Below are positions 15,618-23,889 of a DNA stretch of 49,323 nt, one piece after another. The notes under the pieces are model-generated. The model saw nothing but the letters and a program-made list of their open reading frames with translations. It was not told where the DNA came from and ran no database searches. Position 1 is the first letter of the stretch. Each line of letters begins with the position of its first letter. Origin of the DNA: Myxococcus llanfairpwllgwyngyllgogerychwyrndrobwllllantysiliogogogochensis. GTDB taxonomy: Bacteria > Myxococcota > Myxococcia > Myxococcales > Myxococcaceae. Position numbers and translations under genes: made by a program. Location of the stretch: positions 1 to 49,323 of the forward strand of contig NZ_VIFM01000060.1 in assembly GCF_006636215.1 (NCBI RefSeq), written 5' to 3'.

Positions 15618-17999
15618 TCAGGCCGCGAGGAGGGCGTGGACGGCGTCGAACGCATCGCCCATCAGCGCGCGCACCGTGTCGGTGGGATGGGGGTGCCAGT
15701 AGCGATGGTGGACGCGCTTGGGGTCCACATTCGCGTCATGGATGCACGCGACGAAGAAGGACGGGTCGTCGAGCACGAGGAGCTTGCGGGATGGGTCGCT
15801 CCAGAGGAACCGCGCGTCCTCTCCGATGTTGATGTCGGGGAACGGGTTCCGACTCCAGAAGGACTTCGTGTAGCAGAGCGTGTTGCCGGAGACCCAGGGG
15901 CGCTGTCCGGCGGGATAGACATACTGCCAGGAGCGGTCCGTCGCGGGCTGGTGGTAGTAGACGCGCGTGAGCCCGCAGACGGAGGCGCCCGCGTCGAGCA
16001 GGGACGTGGCCTGATAGCGAAGGCGTCGAGGAGCGGACCAGTCGTCGTCGTCCCAGTGGACGATGAGGTCTCCACGCGCGGACTGACAGGCGAGGTTGCG
16101 CTTGGCTCCCACGGAGTGTCGGCGCTCCAGTCGCAGGTAGCGGATGCGCCGGTCCTCGGGCAGCAGGTCCTCCACGGGCTGGGTGCCATCGTCGACGATG
16201 ATGAGCTCTTTCTCCGGCCAGTCCTGCGCGAGGAACCAGCGCACCGCCAGCGGGACGAACTGGCGCCGGTTGAACGTGGGCATGATGCAGGACACCGTGG
16301 GCCGAGCTTCGTCACGCGACGGGAGGACCGTGAGCCGTGGCTCCTCGGTGCCGAGAGCGGCGGAGGCACGAGCGAGGGTGAGCGTGGGCTTCGCCTCTTC
16401 TTGCGTCCGCGCTGGAGGTGGCGTTGGGTTGGGAGCCACTTCCTGACGGGTGGCCATGGCGCGCTTTTCGAGCACGACCAGGGTGCCTGCGGTGTGGAGC
16501 GCGCGGTAGCGACCCTCATGGAGCAGCTCTCGCACGAGCCGCTTCACGCCGGGGAAGTAGTCGGCGCAGTCGTGGAAGGCGACCAGTCCTCCCACGGCGA
16601 GCCAGGGCTCCAGGTGGAGGAAGTCGGCCGACACGCTGGCGTAGTCGTGAAGCCCGTCCACCAGGAGCAGGGAGATGGGCTCGCTCCACGCCACGGTGGG
16701 CGCGTGTTGGTGGTGGACCTGGATGCGCGCCGCGAGCCCGGTCCGCTGGAGGGTGTGCTCGAGCTTCGCGCGCGTGGAGCCCATGTGCTGGAGGTTGCTT
16801 CCGCGAGCGCCCACGACACCGTCACCCGGGTCGATGGCGTGAATGGGCGGCGCGACTCCGAGCGCCTGCGCCACCCGGCCGAGCACGACGGTGGCCTTGC
16901 CGCAGTAGCTCCCCACCTCCACTACGGCATGTGTCGCGGGCAGGGAGGTCAGCGCGCGAGAGGTGGCGGCGATGAGCAGGTCTGCCTCGTCGTCCGTGAG
17001 CCAGCCTTCGACTTCGCGCATCTCCGCGAGGATGGGCCGCGTGAGCAGCAGACCGGAAGACTCCGAGCGTGCCGCCTCCATCACCGGGGCTTCGCGCGAG
17101 GCGTGCGTGTCCAGCACGGCGCTCCGTTCGCCGTTGGGATTCGCGTCGGACAGCCCCGCGAGCGTGGAGGGGCTCTCATATCGGCCGAAGCGTCCGCGCA
17201 CATGGGTGCGCAGCGGGTCGTCGAGCTGGCGCGGGATGGGGTGTGCCCAGAACACGTTGGGTGTGGCCATCGCGGCGTCGAGCTGCGCGGTGGAGTACCG
17301 GACGCGGTAGCGGACCACCTCGTAGTCACACGGGCTGGTGAGCACGCGGTGGCCGAGCAGGGCCGTGAGCGTGGGGAACAGCACCTCTTCGGTGGCCCAG
17401 ATGCGCGAGCGGCGGAGGATGTCCTGGAGCTGCGCGTCTCGCTCGAACAGCGAGACGAGGTCCTGGGCCGCGTCGGCGCTGAAGACGGTGGACGGCCAGA
17501 ACGTCCAGTGGACGAACTGGGACTCTCCATTGGGGAACCTGCGCAGGAAGGGACGCCACAGGTCCACTTCGCGCCGCGCATGGACCGCGGGCGCGGTGCG
17601 AGCTCCCGGACCGTGCGGGGCCTGCACGTTGCCCAGCAGGCCCGCGCCGGGATTCGCGGAGAAGAACGCACGCAGGTGCTCGGAGTACCCGGGCCGCAGG
17701 CCCAGTTGGTCCGAGTCGACGATGGTCATCGCGTCGAACGGATGGTGCTCCCGCGCGAAGCGGAAGCAGTCGAGCGCGAAGTCGTGCAGCCAGCCCCACT
17801 TCATCGGCCGTGGGGTGGGGTGGATGACGGCGTTGAAGTGCTCGAAGGGAAAACCCTCGAGCAGCTTCGGGTTGTGCCCGCCGTTGTAGAGCAGGATGAG
17901 CGAGCTGGGGTCCAGGTGATGCAGATTGCGCACGAGGTCGACGACGCAATCGGGGCGCTCGTGGACAAGGCAGGCGAAGATGTGCCGGAAGGGAGCCAT
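15618..17999 (-). CDS. Three-domain glycosyltransferase-methyltransferase-glycosyltransferase fusion
   Basis: 793 residues from ATG 17999; the frame stays open upstream to 18167, but that extension overlaps the 140-aa gene and reads as low-complexity Pro/Ser. Residues 1-290 resemble a glycosyltransferase with a DSD motif (TIVDSDQLGL, near 92-95). About 355-545 is a SAM-dependent methyltransferase of the Methyltransf_24 type: VVEVGSYCGKATVVLG is motif I, then HAIDPGDG, LLLVDGLHDYASV and AFHDCADYF. About 570-770 is a GT2 glycosyltransferase with SCIMPTFNRRQF, IIVDDGT and the HWDDDDW acidic motif. All three active-site signatures look intact. A Pro-rich linker separates the last two domains. One protein may therefore build and O-methylate a glycan. 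The acceptor is unknown; the operon context suggests the injection particle or its cargo. Confidence 0.8.
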   Translation of the reverse strand: MAPFRHIFACLVHERPDCVVDLVRNLHHLDPSSLILLYNGGHNPKLLEGFPFEHFNAVIHPTPRPMKWGWLHDFALDCFRFAREHHPFDAMTIVDSDQLGLRPGYSEHLRAFFSANPGAGLLGNVQAPHGPGARTAPAVHARREVDLWRPFLRRFPNGESQFVHWTFWPSTVFSADAAQDLVSLFERDAQLQDILRRSRIWATEEVLFPTLTALLGHRVLTSPCDYEVVRYRVRYSTAQLDAAMATPNVFWAHPIPRQLDDPLRTHVRGRFGRYESPSTLAGLSDANPNGERSAVLDTHASREAPVMEAARSESSGLLLTRPILAEMREVEGWLTDDEADLLIAATSRALTSLPATHAVVEVGSYCGKATVVLGRVAQALGVAPPIHAIDPGDGVVGARGSNLQHMGSTRAKLEHTLQRTGLAARIQVHHQHAPTVAWSEPISLLLVDGLHDYASVSADFLHLEPWLAVGGLVAFHDCADYFPGVKRLVRELLHEGRYRALHTAGTLVVLEKRAMATRQEVAPNPTPPPARTQEEAKPTLTLARASAALGTEEPRLTVLPSRDEARPTVSCIMPTFNRRQFVPLAVRWFLAQDWPEKELIIVDDGTQPVEDLLPEDRRIRYLRLERRHSVGAKRNLACQSARGDLIVHWDDDDWSAPRRLRYQATSLLDAGASVCGLTRVYYHQPATDRSWQYVYPAGQRPWVSGNTLCYTKSFWSRNPFPDINIGEDARFLWSDPSRKLLVLDDPSFFVACIHDANVDPKRVHHRYWHPHPTDTVRALMGDAFDAVHALLAA

Positions 18000-18012
18000 G
18001 GGGAGATGCGCC

Positions 18013-18435
18013 TCAGGTGACCCACGCCCTGAAGGGCTGGCCGCGCTGCAAGGACTCGGAGAACACCGCGGTGACGGAGTCGAGCATCCGGGCATGTTCT
18101 TCGGGGATGAAGTCTTCCGGGAACTCCTCGGTGGGTTCTGGCACGAGGGCGGGAGCGCTTCGTACATGGCTCGCGAGGCGCTTCAGGAAGGCCACCGCGT
18201 TGTCGAGCTCTCCTGTCGAGGGCGCGAAGGTGTCATCCTCCAGGGCTCCCCGTCCCGACCACTCCTGAAGGCGCGCCGCTTCGGCGGCGTCGAGGTGCCG
18301 GGCCTCGTTCAGGAGCAGGTGCCAATGCTCCAGGGGGAGGTAGACCTCTCGGCCCTGGTGCCAGGGCGACGGCTCCGTGGGGAGCGCTTCGTTCTCGGGA
18401 CCGGGAGCGACGAAGACCTGGTGACGACGACCCAT
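18013..18435 (-). CDS. Small acidic protein downstream of the cargo-like gene
   Basis: 140 residues, starting at ATG 18435 behind a strong AGGAGGA site. It is acidic (about 23 Asp/Glu against 12 Lys/Arg), has no signal peptide and no recognised domain. A stretch with PEPTEEFPEDFIPEEH near the C-terminus is particularly negative. It starts 25 bases after the stop of the 1112-residue putative cargo gene. That position and charge fit an immunity protein, chaperone or loading adaptor for a nuclease-like cargo, but no family match supports any of these. Confidence 0.7.
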   Translation of the reverse strand: MGRRHQVFVAPGPENEALPTEPSPWHQGREVYLPLEHWHLLLNEARHLDAAEAARLQEWSGRGALEDDTFAPSTGELDNAVAFLKRLASHVRSAPALVPEPTEEFPEDFIPEEHARMLDSVTAVFSESLQRGQPFRAWVT

Positions 18436-18441
18436 CTGGCA

Positions 18442-18448
18442 TCCTCCT
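18442..18448 (-). promoter_or_regulatory. Strong ribosome-binding site for the 140-aa gene
   Basis: Read on the minus strand this is AGGAGGA, six bases before ATG 18435. It is one of the best matches to the anti-Shine-Dalgarno sequence in the operon and fixes that start. It suggests the small protein is made efficiently relative to the coupled genes around it. Confidence 0.75.
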
Positions 18449-18460
18449 GGTGCGAAGTCC

Positions 18461-21400
18461 CTACAAGAGCTTGTCGATCTCCGCGCTCAACTGTTCGATC
18501 AGCTCGGTCGCGGTCATGGAGAGCGGCACATCCGGGGTGCGCCCTCCTCCAGGCTGAGCCGGACTGAGGACCTTGACCGAGAGCGTGTCCACGGGAGTCT
18601 TCGCCATGTACCGGCTGCGGAACTGGCTGATCGGCATGGAGCCCGGACTTCCATAGTCGTTGAAGGTGACGCGTGCCCCGACGGCCCTCGCATAGAGCCG
18701 CGCGCTGCCAAAATGACGGGTGGCATAGTTGATCATCTGCTGGAGGCTCAGCGGCATGCTCTGATAGTGGCCGAGGTTGCTGCGGTCGCGCGAGACACTG
18801 AGCTGCGCCGGGTTCATCTTCGCACTGACGATCTCCTCGACGCGATTCGAACCGAGAATCAGGAAGTCGATCTCCGCCTGCGATCCACCAATGTTCTCTC
18901 CCGTCGCATCGTAGAACTGAAGCGCGACGTTTCGCATCACCGACAGGCCCTTGTCGTGGGCCAGATTCGCGACGATGTGCTCGCCCGCGGCTTCGACGGG
19001 ACGGCCCACGGTGACGCGATCGGCATTCAGCAGGTAGGCATGCTTGTTGGCCCTGTACTCGGCCTGTTGGCGTCGGGTGCGTATCAGCGCGGCGAAATCC
19101 CGAGCGACCTGGCGGATGGCCCGGAGTTGCTCGTTGGTGAAGAGGGGCTCGACGCCGCCCTTCTTGCGTGGGTTGACGACGGCTTCGACGTGGTAGCGAC
19201 CCTCGCGGTCCTTGACGAGCTTGAGGGACGTCAGCGCGTGCTGACGCGCGATGCCGGGGAGCTTCTCCTCGACCTGAGCGACCGTCGTGTCGCGTGTCGC
19301 GAAGTGCGCCTTCGCGGCCGTCACGGCCGCGGTCAACCGGGCATCTTGGTCCGCGGAGGCGGATTCACCCGGACGACTGGTTCCCCGGTTGCGCCCGAAC
19401 ATCCGCCGCGCCAGCGCGACCAGCTTCGCCAGCACCTTGTCGATGGCGCGGTCCACCATCCCTTGCACCTTCAGGATGGTCTCCTTGATCTTGTCGCTGA
19501 TGCCGCCCAGGCCGATGAGCCGCGCCAGGAAGCTGATGACCACGGGCACCGCGCGCCCCAGCGCCTGCTCAATCCAGTTGGCCGCGCCGCCAATCGCTCC
19601 CGTGGCGATGGCATGCACCGAATTGATGATGGCCTCGATGAGCGCCATGATCTGACTGGCGCGCTCGATGAAGAACATCACCGTGTTGTAGATGGCGAGG
19701 ACGGCCTGGATGATGGCGCCCGCCGGGTTGAACATGGAGATGATCTTCGTGATGGCCTGCTTGACGACGGTCTCGATGAGCCACGTCTTCAGCGCCTCGA
19801 TGACCATGTCCTTCAAGTTGCCGAGGCTCTCCTTCATCTGTTCCCACATCGCCGCGGGGCCAGACGTCACCAGGGTGCGCACCAGCTCGAAGACCTTCTC
19901 CATCAGCCCCACGGTGCGCTCGCCCAGGAGCTTCGCCGCCTTGGCGCGCATGCGCTCGTAGGTGATGCCGAGCACCGCGAGCACCAGCTTGAGGATGCTC
20001 GGCAGCGTCAGGTCCGTGGGGATGGGGATGCCCGCCTGCGCCAGCGCTCCGAACAGCCACTGCATGAAGCCGCGAATCAGGTGGGCCTTGATGTTGCCCA
20101 GGAACTGCTGGACGCCCAGCTTGATGGCGGAGATGAGGTTGGACAGGAACCCGATGGGGTCCGCGAGGATGAGCTTGATGGTCTCCCAGCCCTTGCGGAG
20201 CAGGGCCATCAGCTTGTCCTTGAACTCGGTGAGGATCTTGATGACCTCGCCGATGGCGTCCGCCAGCTTCTTCAGCGCGCCGGCGTTCTCCTCCTCCAAC
20301 TTCTTGAGCGCCGCGTCCGCCTTGTCGAACGCGTCCTTGTATTTCTGGGCCAGCTTCTGGGCCAGGTCGTTCTTCTTCGCGTCGATGCCGCTTCTCAGCT
20401 CGTCGAAGCGCTCGCCCACCGCCTTCTGGGCTTCTTGTCCCACGCTCTGCAAGTCGCGAGGGAGGCTGTCGACATAGGCCTTGATGGCGGCCTGTCCCTT
20501 GTCCACGTCGGCCTTGGCCTGGGCCAGCCGGTTGTCCACCGCGGTGGAGATGCGCACCGCGAGCGCGTCCATCTTCGAGGCGAAGCGCACGCGGGCCTGA
20601 CCGAGGATGACCTTGATGCCCTCGGGCACGGGGCGGAACAGGTCCGCCACCCAGCGCGCCTTACCCGTCAGGCCGCTGTAGCGGTCGTCCTTGAACTTCT
20701 CGATCTCACGGTCCGCATAGGACTTCATGTCCCCCAGGGCCGCCTCGGCGCCCAGGTCGAACATGCGCATGACGTCCGCTTCGAGCGTGGACAGCCGCGA
20801 GTCCACCCGTTGCTTCGTCTGCTGATACATCCGCTCGATGTTCGCGGTGACTTCCTTGCGCCGGGCCTCGTCCTTCTGCTTCGCCAGGAGCTGGCGCGTC
20901 TTCACCTTGCTGTTGCCGGACACGCGGACGCCGGCCATCTGCGCCACGCCGGCACGGGCGTCTCCGCCTGCCTTCGCCTTGGCCTGACCCAGGGTGCCTG
21001 TCTCACTCGCGCGGTACTTGCCGGGCGCGGCTCCGGCGGTCTTCTCCACCTGACCCTTCTCCGAAATCACCTTGGAGAAGCGCGGGTCATTCGCCTTCTT
21101 GAGCTGGTCGGGCGTCAGCTCCGCGTCCTTCATCTGCTGGTCGGCGTCCTGCTTGCCCTTCTCCAGCGCCTGCACCTGGGTGTTCGGCTTGGGCGCGGGC
21201 ATGGCCTCCGCGCCGTTGACCGGGAGCGACTCGGGCGCGGGCTCGGAGGGCATCGCCGAGGACTGCCGGGCGGGCACGCTGCTGGGGTCTGGAGCCGCCG
21301 CCGTCGCGGCCTCCGTGGGGCCCGTGGCCGCCTGCTTCGACTCGCTGACGCCTCCGGCGACGCTGTCCTTCACCTGCGCCGTCTGGTTGCCCTCCATGAA

Positions 21401-21799
21401 GCTGTCGGCGTCATCCAGCGTCTTCGGCATCGCCTTCTCGATTTCCGCGCGCAACATCGCGAGGAAACCGTTGGGCTCTGTCTTGGGCGCTTCCGCCGCC
21501 TTCATGGCGTCGACTTGATTGCCCTTCGCCCCCGCGAGCTGCTCGGTGGGCGGGGACACGGCGGCGGCCTGCGCCTCCGCGGCCTTCTGCGACGCGGGAG
21601 GATGCTTCTTCGTCTTGTCGGAGCTCTTCTTGAGCTGCTCGATGACCTTGCGGAAGCGCGGGTCCTTCTCCGCGTCACCGCCGACCTTGATGGCCGCGCC
21701 TCCCGGTGCCGCCGCGCTCGTGGCCCCCGCGCGCGCGGGCGCCGCTCCTCGCGCGGGTGCGCGGGAGGCAGCTCGGGCGGGTGCGCGGGCGGGAGGCAT
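18461..21799 (-). CDS. Large helical protein with putative PD-(D/E)XK-like C-terminus: candidate eCIS cargo
   Basis: 1112 residues from ATG 21799. Residues 1-250 are Ala/Pro/Lys-rich and disordered, with DPRFRKVIE near 45 and a second copy DPRFSKVIS near 245. Residues 270-530 are charged coiled-coil helices. About 530-860 are amphipathic to hydrophobic helices (LILADPIGFLSNLISAI, and a long IISMFNPAGAIIQAVLAIYN region). The last 180 residues form a separate domain with AGEHIVANLAHDKG near 936, EIDFLIL near 973 and VEEIVSAK near 985. The E-x-D strand followed by a strand ending in Lys resembles a PD-(D/E)XK nuclease core, although the usual E-x-K appears as S-A-K. The architecture resembles eCIS-associated polymorphic cargo proteins. 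A tape-measure role is the main alternative, because the gene neighbours the AAA ATPase. Confidence 0.65.
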   Translation of the reverse strand: MPPARAPARAASRAPARGAAPARAGATSAAAPGGAAIKVGGDAEKDPRFRKVIEQLKKSSDKTKKHPPASQKAAEAQAAAVSPPTEQLAGAKGNQVDAMKAAEAPKTEPNGFLAMLRAEIEKAMPKTLDDADSFMEGNQTAQVKDSVAGGVSESKQAATGPTEAATAAAPDPSSVPARQSSAMPSEPAPESLPVNGAEAMPAPKPNTQVQALEKGKQDADQQMKDAELTPDQLKKANDPRFSKVISEKGQVEKTAGAAPGKYRASETGTLGQAKAKAGGDARAGVAQMAGVRVSGNSKVKTRQLLAKQKDEARRKEVTANIERMYQQTKQRVDSRLSTLEADVMRMFDLGAEAALGDMKSYADREIEKFKDDRYSGLTGKARWVADLFRPVPEGIKVILGQARVRFASKMDALAVRISTAVDNRLAQAKADVDKGQAAIKAYVDSLPRDLQSVGQEAQKAVGERFDELRSGIDAKKNDLAQKLAQKYKDAFDKADAALKKLEEENAGALKKLADAIGEVIKILTEFKDKLMALLRKGWETIKLILADPIGFLSNLISAIKLGVQQFLGNIKAHLIRGFMQWLFGALAQAGIPIPTDLTLPSILKLVLAVLGITYERMRAKAAKLLGERTVGLMEKVFELVRTLVTSGPAAMWEQMKESLGNLKDMVIEALKTWLIETVVKQAITKIISMFNPAGAIIQAVLAIYNTVMFFIERASQIMALIEAIINSVHAIATGAIGGAANWIEQALGRAVPVVISFLARLIGLGGISDKIKETILKVQGMVDRAIDKVLAKLVALARRMFGRNRGTSRPGESASADQDARLTAAVTAAKAHFATRDTTVAQVEEKLPGIARQHALTSLKLVKDREGRYHVEAVVNPRKKGGVEPLFTNEQLRAIRQVARDFAALIRTRRQQAEYRANKHAYLLNADRVTVGRPVEAAGEHIVANLAHDKGLSVMRNVALQFYDATGENIGGSQAEIDFLILGSNRVEEIVSAKMNPAQLSVSRDRSNLGHYQSMPLSLQQMINYATRHFGSARLYARAVGARVTFNDYGSPGSMPISQFRSRYMAKTPVDTLSVKVLSPAQPGGGRTPDVPLSMTATELIEQLSAEIDKLL

Positions 21800-21811
21800 G
21801 GGTGGTCTCTC

Positions 21812-23875
21812 TCAGCCTCGCAGGGACGGCGTGGTGGACCGACGCAGCGGGCAGACGTCTCCGGCCTTGCGGTACTCGCGAGTCACGCCCGCCTCCAGGT
21901 GCGCGGAGCCGAGCGGCGCCTGCTCCTCCAGCGCGAGCAATGAGGCGTGCAGCACCGCGTTGCGAATCTGTCCGCCGCTGAGCTGGCAGCGCGCGGCCAC
22001 CTCGCGAAGCAACTGGCTGTCCACCGCGTGCGCGGGAGGAAGGTGGAGCTGCCAGAGCGTCCAGCGCTCGGAGGCGTCCGGGGAGCGGAAGTCCACCACC
22101 ACGTCCATCCGCCGCTGGAACGCGGTGTCGATGGCGTCGGCTGCGTTGGTGGTGATGATGAGGATGCCTTCGTAGGACTCGATGCGCTGGAGGAGATAGT
22201 TCGTCTCCAGGTTGGCGTAGCGGTCCGTGGAGGAGCCCACGCCCGTGCGCCGCGCGAAGAGCGCGTCGCCCTCGTCGAAGAGCAGCACCACGTCCAACTC
22301 CTCGGCGAGCGCGAAGATGCGCGCGAGGTTCTTCTCCGTCTCGCCGATGTACTTGTTCACCACCGAGGACAGCTCCACCCGGTACACGTCCAGCCCGAGC
22401 GCCGCCGATACGAGCCGCGCGGCCAGCGTCTTGCCCGTGCCACTGGGGCCCTGGAAGAGGGCGCGCACGCCCGCGGTGAGCTGTCGCGCCAGTGCGCTTC
22501 CCACCGCCGCACCCATGCGCTCGCGGTTGCGACAGCGCGTCTCCAGGAGGCGAAGCTCGCGCAACGTCTCGCTCGCGACGGAGAGCTGGCTCCAATCCCC
22601 TGGCGTCGTCACGCGCACGGCGAGGGTGTCCAGGGCCTGTCGATTGAGCGCACGCGTGGCCTCGCGCACGTCCGAGGGTTCCACATGCACTCGGTCCGCG
22701 AGTGCCGCGTGCGCCTGGGCCAGGCGGGCCGCGCGTCGGAGGTGTCCCCGGGTGAGGCGGAAGCCCGTGCTCAGCGTCTCCAGGGCGTGACAGGCGCGGC
22801 CGGCGAGTCCTCGCTTCCAGTGCAGCATGCGTTCGTCGGGGCCCGGCATCGCCACGTCCAGCGTGAGCGCGCGGTCGACACCGTCTCCCGTGACACCGCC
22901 CAGTCGGCCGAGCACGACGCCCAGCGGTCCGTCGAGTCCCTCCAACGCGGGAATCTCAGCGGCCTCGCCTGGAGGCGGGTCCGTCACCGCCACGGGCATC
23001 GCGTGCAGCAGCGTCGCCAGCGGGCCCACGACGCGCCAGCGCGGGTCCTCTCCTTTCTGGAGTCCTTCCACCTCGAGCACGCCGCGTCCGAGCGAGCGGG
23101 CCACGGTGCGCAGCAGCGTGCGCCGCCCATTGTGACGAGGTCCCCGCAGCACCACCGCGCGCACCTCATCGGAGCCGAGCAGCGTGGGCAGTCGTTCCAG
23201 GGCCTCGCGGAGTGACTCTGGAATGATGAGCGGCTCGTCCTGTTCCAGCCGCTCCAAGGGGTGGTGTTTCATCCACGACGTGGGCTTGTCGGGCGCCTCT
23301 CCTCGCAGCGCATCCCAGACCGCGCCAGGGACATGGAGCGCCCACTCGGAGCGAGGGGCCTCGCGGTCCGTCACCTCCACGAGCCCCAGCTCCATCAAGC
23401 GGCGCAACCGCGCGCGTGTCTCTCCCCGGTCCTCATCGCCGCGCCAGCCCGCGTTCAGCAGGCCGAGCGTGGGACGGTGGAGCGTGGGCGTGCCCTGGAG
23501 TGATGCGAACAGCGCGCCGAAGCGGGCATCTTCTTCCACCATGCCCACCGCGAGCAGGAGCGTCAGCGTGTCATGGTCCAACAGAGCGGCCCGGCGCAGC
23601 GCGCGCAGGGGGAGGTGTTCGGTGACGTCCTCTTCCCATGCGGAGATCGCCTCGGCCCACGGGCCTGCTCCGGTCGACACTTCATGTGGGTCGATGCCCA
23701 GCTCGGTGAGCTCCGCCCGGTAGACTTCCAGGAAGGGGAAACGCGCGAGGACGGAGTCCTCGCCACCGCACAGGCTTGCACCCTGGGCCAGCACGCGTGA
23801 CGCGGCGGCGAAGAAGTAGAGCTTGAAGTGCTCGTGTGCTTGGGACTCGGTGGGAGGAGGCTGGGAGATGGACAT
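21812..23875 (-). CDS. AAA+ ATPase of the contractile injection system (Afp15-like)
   Basis: 687 residues from ATG 23875, 14 bases after the upstream stop; a longer in-frame start at 23935 would overlap that gene. The C-terminal AAA domain has Walker A GPSGTGKT (about 474-481), an SSVVNKYIGETEKNL pore/helix region, Walker B VVLLFDEGDALF (about 527-538), an ITTNAADAID sensor 1 segment and FQRRMDVVVDF with the arginine finger. The N-terminal 450 residues contain a second, degenerate nucleotide-binding-like region (VVLRGPRHNGRRTLLRTVA) without a proper Walker A. This is the usual layout of the ATPase found in nearly every eCIS locus, thought to assist particle assembly or cargo handling. It lies directly upstream of the cargo-like gene. 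Confidence 0.88.
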   Translation of the reverse strand: MSISQPPPTESQAHEHFKLYFFAAASRVLAQGASLCGGEDSVLARFPFLEVYRAELTELGIDPHEVSTGAGPWAEAISAWEEDVTEHLPLRALRRAALLDHDTLTLLLAVGMVEEDARFGALFASLQGTPTLHRPTLGLLNAGWRGDEDRGETRARLRRLMELGLVEVTDREAPRSEWALHVPGAVWDALRGEAPDKPTSWMKHHPLERLEQDEPLIIPESLREALERLPTLLGSDEVRAVVLRGPRHNGRRTLLRTVARSLGRGVLEVEGLQKGEDPRWRVVGPLATLLHAMPVAVTDPPPGEAAEIPALEGLDGPLGVVLGRLGGVTGDGVDRALTLDVAMPGPDERMLHWKRGLAGRACHALETLSTGFRLTRGHLRRAARLAQAHAALADRVHVEPSDVREATRALNRQALDTLAVRVTTPGDWSQLSVASETLRELRLLETRCRNRERMGAAVGSALARQLTAGVRALFQGPSGTGKTLAARLVSAALGLDVYRVELSSVVNKYIGETEKNLARIFALAEELDVVLLFDEGDALFARRTGVGSSTDRYANLETNYLLQRIESYEGILIITTNAADAIDTAFQRRMDVVVDFRSPDASERWTLWQLHLPPAHAVDSQLLREVAARCQLSGGQIRNAVLHASLLALEEQAPLGSAHLEAGVTREYRKAGDVCPLRRSTTPSLRG

Positions 23876-23889
23876 GGCGCGCCTCGGGC

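Noticed and set aside
18000-18167. Upstream extension of the glycosyltransferase fusion to 18167
   Set aside because: It would overlap the 140-aa gene in another frame and encode only low-complexity Pro/Ser/Arg sequence.
18713-21943. 1076-residue open frame on the plus strand
   Set aside because: It is antisense to the 1112-aa gene and the AAA gene, is rich in Arg/His/Leu/Val with no domain, and arises from GC-rich codon bias.
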